NCBI GenBank assembly: GCA_964396185.1
Contig: CAYNEI010000078.1
Location: 1-9,085, forward strand
Origin: CAYNEI01 sp964396185
Lineage (GTDB): Archaea > Thermoplasmatota > SW-10-69-26
DNA: 9,085 bases
Direction of reading: 5' to 3'
The first letter of the stretch is position 1. Every line of letters begins with the position of its first letter. Shown one piece after another: positions 4,901 to 9,085 of the stretch. Under the pieces are notes generated by a model. The model worked only from the letters and a program-made list of their open reading frames with translations, did not search any database and was not told the DNA's origin. The position numbers and the translations under genes were made by a program.

Positions 4901-6652
4901 ATGCGATTCCCGTCGGTCACGCCGAGGGCCGCCCGCCTGCTCGGCATCGGAGCCATCGCCGCGACCATCGCGCTGGGCATCCTCCTGCGCCTCGTGGACC
5001 CCCTCTCGACCCCCGTGATCGCGGCAGAGGACCCTTACGCCCACATGGTGATGGTCAAAGAGCATCTGCAAACGGCGACCCTGGATCCGCTCAACCCGAA
5101 CGGTGGGCTCTACCCGCCCGGGATGCACGCCTTCCTTGCCGCGATCTGGACGTTCTCTGGCCTGGATCTCTATCAAACCTTCCGCTTCGCGCCTGTCGTG
5201 CTCGGCGGGATCGGCGTACTTGGCATGGGCATGCTGCTGTGGCGCCACGCCGGGCCCATCGCCGGGTTCGTGGGCGCGCTTGGCTACGCGGTGGCACCGG
5301 AGCTGATCTTCCGCACCACCATGATGAGCCCCACCGCACTGGACCTCGCCATCGTACCGTTCCTCTTGTACGCCGCGCTCGAGGTCGTGGAAGGGGATCT
5401 CCGCTGGCTTGGCGTCGTGGTCCCCATGACCCTCTTCCTCGTGTTCGCCCACCCGTGGATCTTCGGCATCCTGGCCGTCTTCGCAGGCCTCCTGGTGCTC
5501 TTCTCGATCCTCGCGCCAGGATCCACCGCCCAGAACCGCCGCGCTTCGCTGCGGGGGATGACCCTTCTGCTCGCCGTTCTGGGTGGAGGGTTGGCCCTGG
5601 CCATGACCGGCTGCAGGGGGATGTGCGGGCCGGGCTTGAACGGTTTCCTGCCGGAGGCTCTCAAAACGGGGTGGGCCGTTCCTGCCGTGTTCGCTGGATC
5701 CGTGCTCCCCGCCGTGATCGTGGCCATCTGGCCAGAGCGCACCCGGCGGCTGCTCTCCCTGGAGACCCGAGAACCGACGCCCTGGTGGCTGCGCGCCCTG
5801 GCGTCGGTGGGACTTGCTGGCGTGCTCTTCCTGGTTACCGCGCCTGCGGTACAGCAGGGCATGCCTCCCCAGGTCGACCTCCCGCGCATGATCGGTTGGC
5901 CCGTGCTGGCCTCGGCTGCCTTCGCGTTCGTCGCTCTGCCGTTCATCCCGAACCGAGCCGCCCACGCCGGGGCGAGCTTCTGCATCGCCACCTACCCCTG
6001 GGTGATCTACGACCCGCTCAACAGCCCGTTCTGGTCGCACCGCACCGCGGCCTTCCTCGGCATCGGGCTCATGATCCTGCTCGGCGTGGCCGCCCTTGCC
6101 GGGATCCGATGGTCTCGGCGAGCCCTTGCCTCCTGGCAGCCAAGCCTCAAAGGCGCGCGGCCCCAGCAGGCAGCCACCACGCTGTTCGCCGTGCCGGCCC
6201 TCCTCGTGGCCGTCTCCATGGGGGGTGCGGTGTACGCTGGTACGCCAGACGGCTACGAAGGTGGCTGGTACCGCCTCTACGAATCCTGCGAGCTCAACGG
6301 GTTCGAGGAGATGGCAGAGCGGTTCGAGGATGAACCCAGAGCCTACTTCGTGACCGGCGCCTGGCAGGCCCGCCTCGTGCTCGCATCCGTGAGCGAGTAC
6401 CCCACGAAGGTCCAGACGCCCTGGCAATTCACCACCCACGAGCAATCACGCGACCAGATCATCGGTAGCATGGAGAAGGCCGACCGGCCGCTGTACATGG
6501 TCGTCGACCGCCACCTGTACAAGCAGCAGTCGGACGCCGACCTCTCGTTCCTCGAGGGAGAGGACTGGCAGCAGGTCGGCCACTGGTGCGACGGCACCGG
6601 CCCCCGATCGCCCCACGTCACGCTCTACGCCTACCAGGGGGCTCCGAGGTGA
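4901..6652 (+). CDS. GT-C-fold polytopic membrane glycosyltransferase (STT3/AglB-like architecture)
   Basis: The 583-residue protein has about 12-13 membrane segments up to residue 445 and a C-terminal outer-face domain of about 135 residues. The first helix (9-31) leads into a loop with EDPYAHM (residues 43-49), which fits the acidic loop motif of GT-C enzymes such as STT3/AglB and the GT39/PMT families. YPPGMHAF (71-78), MSPTALDLA (142-150), AHPWIFG (183-189) and FWSHRTAAFLGIGL (377-390), with Arg381, also fit this fold. These enzymes transfer sugars or glycans from polyprenyl-phosphate donors at the outer face of the membrane. The WWDYG motif expected in oligosaccharyltransferases is absent, so this is probably not the cell's standard AglB. 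C463 and C563 may pair in the outer domain, and C238/C242 sit in a loop. The stop overlaps the GTG of the next gene by four bases, so translation is coupled. Substrate unknown. Confidence 0.72.
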   Translation: MRFPSVTPRAARLLGIGAIAATIALGILLRLVDPLSTPVIAAEDPYAHMVMVKEHLQTATLDPLNPNGGLYPPGMHAFLAAIWTFSGLDLYQTFRFAPVVLGGIGVLGMGMLLWRHAGPIAGFVGALGYAVAPELIFRTTMMSPTALDLAIVPFLLYAALEVVEGDLRWLGVVVPMTLFLVFAHPWIFGILAVFAGLLVLFSILAPGSTAQNRRASLRGMTLLLAVLGGGLALAMTGCRGMCGPGLNGFLPEALKTGWAVPAVFAGSVLPAVIVAIWPERTRRLLSLETREPTPWWLRALASVGLAGVLFLVTAPAVQQGMPPQVDLPRMIGWPVLASAAFAFVALPFIPNRAAHAGASFCIATYPWVIYDPLNSPFWSHRTAAFLGIGLMILLGVAALAGIRWSRRALASWQPSLKGARPQQAATTLFAVPALLVAVSMGGAVYAGTPDGYEGGWYRLYESCELNGFEEMAERFEDEPRAYFVTGAWQARLVLASVSEYPTKVQTPWQFTTHEQSRDQIIGSMEKADRPLYMVVDRHLYKQQSDADLSFLEGEDWQQVGHWCDGTGPRSPHVTLYAYQGAPR

Positions 6653-7485
6653 TCGGGAAACCCCTCCAAGACCCCACCCGTCCGCTCGTCACCATCGTGC
6701 TCCCAGCCAAGAACGAAGCCGCAGGCATCGGAACCGTGCTCTCCGAGCTCCCCACCAGGACCCTGGACCTCATGGGCCTGGACAGCGAGATCGTCGTGCT
6801 CGACGGCGACAGCCAAGACCGCACACGCGAGGTCGTCTACGAGCACGGCGGCGCCACCGTCGTGTTCGGGGAGGGCGCTGGCAAGGCCCAAGCCCTGCGC
6901 TCCGCGCGCGGGCATCTCACCGGCGATCTCATCGTCATGCTTGATGCCGACGGCACCTATGCCGCCGACGCGATCCCCCGCATCCTAGCGCCCTTGATCC
7001 GCGACGATGCCGACGTCGTCATGGGCTACCGCCGCATCCACCCCGGCGCCATGTCCGCCACCCACCGGTTCGGCAACGGCGCGCTCACCCTGCTGGCCAG
7101 CCTGCTCTACCAGCGCCACTGCCGGGATCTCTGCACCGGCATGTGGGGCTTTCAGGCCGACGCCCTTGACGCGCTGCCACTCCAGGGCACCGGGTTCGAG
7201 CTCGAAGCCGAGATGTTCGCGCACGCCTCTCGGCTGGGCATGCGGATCGAGCAAGTGCCCACGGACTACCTGCCCCGGATGGGCCGCTCGAAACTTGGAG
7301 CTAGCGACGGGCTCCGGATCGCGTGGTGGCTGCTGCGATCCCGCTGGAGGAGCATCGGCGAGCGCACGAGCGACCGCCAGGAACCCCGCCAACGATCCCG
7401 CCAGATCAGCCGGCTATCCGGCCAAGACCACAGGGACCACCCACCATGTGTGCAAGAACAACTCGACCCTCGATCCCACTACTGA
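6649..7485 (+). CDS. Family 2 glycosyltransferase, polyprenyl/dolichol-phosphate sugar synthase type
   Basis: The 278-residue protein starts at GTG 6649, which overlaps the preceding stop as GTGA. The GT2 fold is clear: TIVLPAKNEAAGIGTVL (15-31), VVLDGDSQDRT (49-59) for nucleotide binding, the DxD metal motif LDADGTY (98-104), and ADVVMGYRRI (121-130). DLCTGMWGFQ (160-169), GFELEAEM (182-189) and QVPTDYLPRMGRSKL (202-216) are the C-terminal signatures of the Dpm1/AglJ-like group. Such enzymes use a nucleotide sugar to charge dolichyl phosphate at the cytoplasmic face, making donors for GT-C enzymes outside; the GT-C gene directly upstream fits this pairing. There are no C-terminal membrane helices. 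The last 45 or so residues are polar and arginine-rich, and their coding overlaps the start of the next gene by 40 bases. The sugar cannot be told from sequence. Confidence 0.9.
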   Translation: MIGKPLQDPTRPLVTIVLPAKNEAAGIGTVLSELPTRTLDLMGLDSEIVVLDGDSQDRTREVVYEHGGATVVFGEGAGKAQALRSARGHLTGDLIVMLDADGTYAADAIPRILAPLIRDDADVVMGYRRIHPGAMSATHRFGNGALTLLASLLYQRHCRDLCTGMWGFQADALDALPLQGTGFELEAEMFAHASRLGMRIEQVPTDYLPRMGRSKLGASDGLRIAWWLLRSRWRSIGERTSDRQEPRQRSRQISRLSGQDHRDHPPCVQEQLDPRSHY

Positions 7486-8912
7486 TCGCGCTCCTCCTCG
7501 TGACCGTCCCGCTGGTAGGTTGCGTCCAGTCTGACTCATCGGCGGACTCAGTCAGCGGCGACGTCGCGCTCCAGCAACGCCTCGGGGATCCTGCCACCTC
7601 GGGCCTCGACGACTGGCCTGGGCCCATCGAGGCGACGCCGACGACCTACGACCTCAACGGCGACGGGGTCGAGGAAGTGCTGGCCCACAGCCGGGACCGG
7701 ACCGTGTACGCCTTCGATCCCTCCAGCGGTCAAGCCCTGGCCACCCTGCACACGAGCTACCCCCCGTCCTGGCACACTGAGGCCATCCTGAACAGCGTGG
7801 CCGCCGACAAGCTCGCGCCTGGCGAGGATCCATCCATCGTCGTCTCCAATCCCGCGGCCTACCTCTCCCGCTGGCAGGTCGACCAGAGCGCAGGCGACGG
7901 GGGCCAGCTCGCCGTCGAGAAGGTCTGGGAGCACCGGATGGACACCTGCAACGACAGTCCCTCCATGGATGGGGGGCCTGTGCTGGCTGACTTGGATGGG
8001 GACGGCGAGCTGGAGATCCTCGTGCAGGGCGAGGAGCAGGGCTTGTACGCTGTGGAACCGAACGGCACCCTGCGCTGGCACCACTGCTGGGCAGGGGGGA
8101 ACAGTGCACCCACCGTGGCCGACCTCGACGGTGACGGGCGACTTGAAGCCATCTTCGCCTCCGACGACGGGCTGCTGGCGGTACTCGACGGTGGCAGCGG
8201 AGAGCCCATGTGGACCTTCGATGTGAACGCTCACGGGGTCCACCCAGGTTCCATGCCGCAAACACCGACCGTGGCTGACCTCGACGGCGAGCTGCCTCTC
8301 GAGGTCCTGTTCATCGCTCGCTCCGCAGAGATCGATGATCCCGACCGGTACGACGAGAACCATATGGCCATCTTCGCGGTGGGTCAGGACCCCGAGACTT
8401 GGAAAGCCGAGCTGAAGTGGATGCGCCAACCCGATTGGGCCAACCCCATGAGCATCACCAAGCTCGTGGTCGACGACGTCGACGACGATGGGGAGGCCGA
8501 CATCTTCGGCATGGACTGGAACACCATCGGCCACCGCCCCGGCAACTGGGAGGTCCTCGGTCCGGCCAACGTCTTCCGTCTGGACGCCCAAGGCCAAGAC
8601 GTCTGGGTCCGCCAGGTGGACACCTGGTGGTCGAACAGCAACATCGCGTTGGCCGACTTCGACCAGGACGGCGCTCGCGAGGTGCTCGTGAACGCGCCTG
8701 CCGGTGAGGGCGACGGGCTCTGGCGCATCTCTGCCGACAGTGGCAAGGCCGAAGCCCGCCTCGCGGTTTCCCCGTGGAAAGTCACGCGGGGCCCCCAGCT
8801 CTTGGACCTCGACGCGGACGGCTCCGGCGAGCTCGTCGTCGCCGCATCCCTGGACGACCCCGACGTCCAGCGCGGCGCGATCCTCGTGTACAGTTTGTGG
8901 AGCCCGCCGTGA
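7446..8912 (+). CDS. Lipoprotein with FG-GAP/VCBS-type beta-propeller
   Basis: The 488-residue protein starts at ATG 7446, inside the end of the GT2 gene; earlier in-frame starts would bury the signal peptide. The signal peptide ends in a lipobox, LVGC, with Cys26 as the likely lipid-modified residue, followed by a Ser/Asp-rich tether. Seven calcium-loop repeats follow: DLNGDGVEE (69), DLDGDGELE (182), DLDGDGRLE (226), DLDGELPLE (278), DVDDDGEAD (344), DFDQDGARE (404) and DLDADGSGE (454). Each is followed by hydrophobic strands such as ILVQGEEQGLYAVEPNG. A degenerate loop near 121-129 (DKLAPGEDP) could make an eighth blade. The 278 loop has lost its usual second Asp-Gly. This is the integrin-like FG-GAP/VCBS propeller, a binding or scaffold domain often seen on cell surfaces. 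C168 and C214 may pair. Placement in the glycosyltransferase operon suggests a surface partner in glycan handling, which is inference. Confidence 0.85.
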   Translation: MCARTTRPSIPLLIALLLVTVPLVGCVQSDSSADSVSGDVALQQRLGDPATSGLDDWPGPIEATPTTYDLNGDGVEEVLAHSRDRTVYAFDPSSGQALATLHTSYPPSWHTEAILNSVAADKLAPGEDPSIVVSNPAAYLSRWQVDQSAGDGGQLAVEKVWEHRMDTCNDSPSMDGGPVLADLDGDGELEILVQGEEQGLYAVEPNGTLRWHHCWAGGNSAPTVADLDGDGRLEAIFASDDGLLAVLDGGSGEPMWTFDVNAHGVHPGSMPQTPTVADLDGELPLEVLFIARSAEIDDPDRYDENHMAIFAVGQDPETWKAELKWMRQPDWANPMSITKLVVDDVDDDGEADIFGMDWNTIGHRPGNWEVLGPANVFRLDAQGQDVWVRQVDTWWSNSNIALADFDQDGAREVLVNAPAGEGDGLWRISADSGKAEARLAVSPWKVTRGPQLLDLDADGSGELVVAASLDDPDVQRGAILVYSLWSPP

Positions 8913-9085
8913 TCGCCGTGCGGCGAGACGGTTGTTCGTCCATGCTTGTCCTCGCCCAACGCTGCAGAGGCGCGTTTGCAGGACCAGGGGGTCGTAGAGC
9001 CTTGCTTATCCCCTGGCCCGCGGTTGGTCGACCACGCGATGACCAGAGTTGAGAAACACGTGAACGGGCACAAGCCCACCGGTGA
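8913..9085 (+). other. 3' flank with possible start of another gene at 9039
   Basis: No coding region is convincing in 8913-9038. ATG 9039 opens a frame (MTRVEKHVNGHKPTG) that runs off the window, and TTGCTTATCC at 9002-9011 could be a TATA box about 30 bases ahead, which would suit a leaderless start. Fifteen codons are too few to judge. No terminator hairpin or T-tract is evident after the lipoprotein stop. Confidence 0.2.

Noticed and set aside
4280..6445. A 721-codon open frame on the minus strand opposite the GT-C gene and overlapping the DUF1616 gene
   Set aside because: Its translation is rich in Gly, Glu, Arg and His without any fold-like pattern, as expected opposite high-GC coding DNA. 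The plus-strand frame gives clear membrane segments and family motifs.
7548..8597. A 349-codon minus-strand frame opposite the lipoprotein gene
   Set aside because: It mirrors the FG-GAP repeats in antisense (recurrent VEVGHGG-like pieces are reverse readings of calcium-loop codons) and has no own start signals.
1..9085. CRISPR arrays, transposons or phage modules
   Set aside because: No regularly spaced repeats, terminal inverted repeats with transposase, integrase or attachment-like duplication was found on either strand.

Overview
This high-GC window is most likely chromosomal DNA of a euryarchaeal-type archaeon, possibly Thermoplasmatota-like, though I cannot fix the phylum. The evidence is a probable archaeosortase next to a protein with a PEF/PGF-CTERM-like tail, a DUF1616 membrane protein, a GT-C membrane glycosyltransferase followed by a dolichol-phosphate-type GT2 enzyme, strong GGAGGTGA Shine-Dalgarno sites on some genes, and short AT-rich TATA-like boxes upstream of others. 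The proteins are not acidic enough to suggest an extreme halophile. I see no rRNA, tRNA, CRISPR array, insertion sequence or phage gene.

Layout. 3-212 is the 3' end of a secreted or surface protein with an acidic linker and a hydrophobic, arginine-capped tail. 381-1160 encodes a secreted FnIII glycoprotein with a CTERM-like sorting tail. It is followed 6 bases later by an archaeosortase (1167-2123), giving an apparent substrate/enzyme pair. Next come two minus-strand membrane genes, an SPW-repeat protein (2232-2606) and a DUF421/YetF protein (2769-3302). A plus-strand gene for a cysteine-rich four-helix copper-binding protein (3456-3800) diverges from the YetF gene. A small, highly charged disordered protein (3896-4141) and a DUF1616 membrane protein (4249-4773) follow on the minus strand. 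From 4901 to 8912 there is a tight plus-strand operon: a GT-C-like polytopic membrane protein, a GT2 polyprenyl-phosphate glycosyltransferase and a lipoprotein with an FG-GAP/VCBS beta-propeller. The last 173 bases hold no convincing gene except a possible start of one at 9039.

How the parts may fit together. Most of the window concerns the cell envelope. The first operon would make and anchor a glycoprotein with six N-glycosylation sequons. The last operon, with the divergent DUF1616 gene, looks like lipid-linked sugar transfer at the outer face of the membrane. The joint role is inferred; no sequence evidence links the two ends directly. The middle genes look like stress and metal-handling accessory functions.
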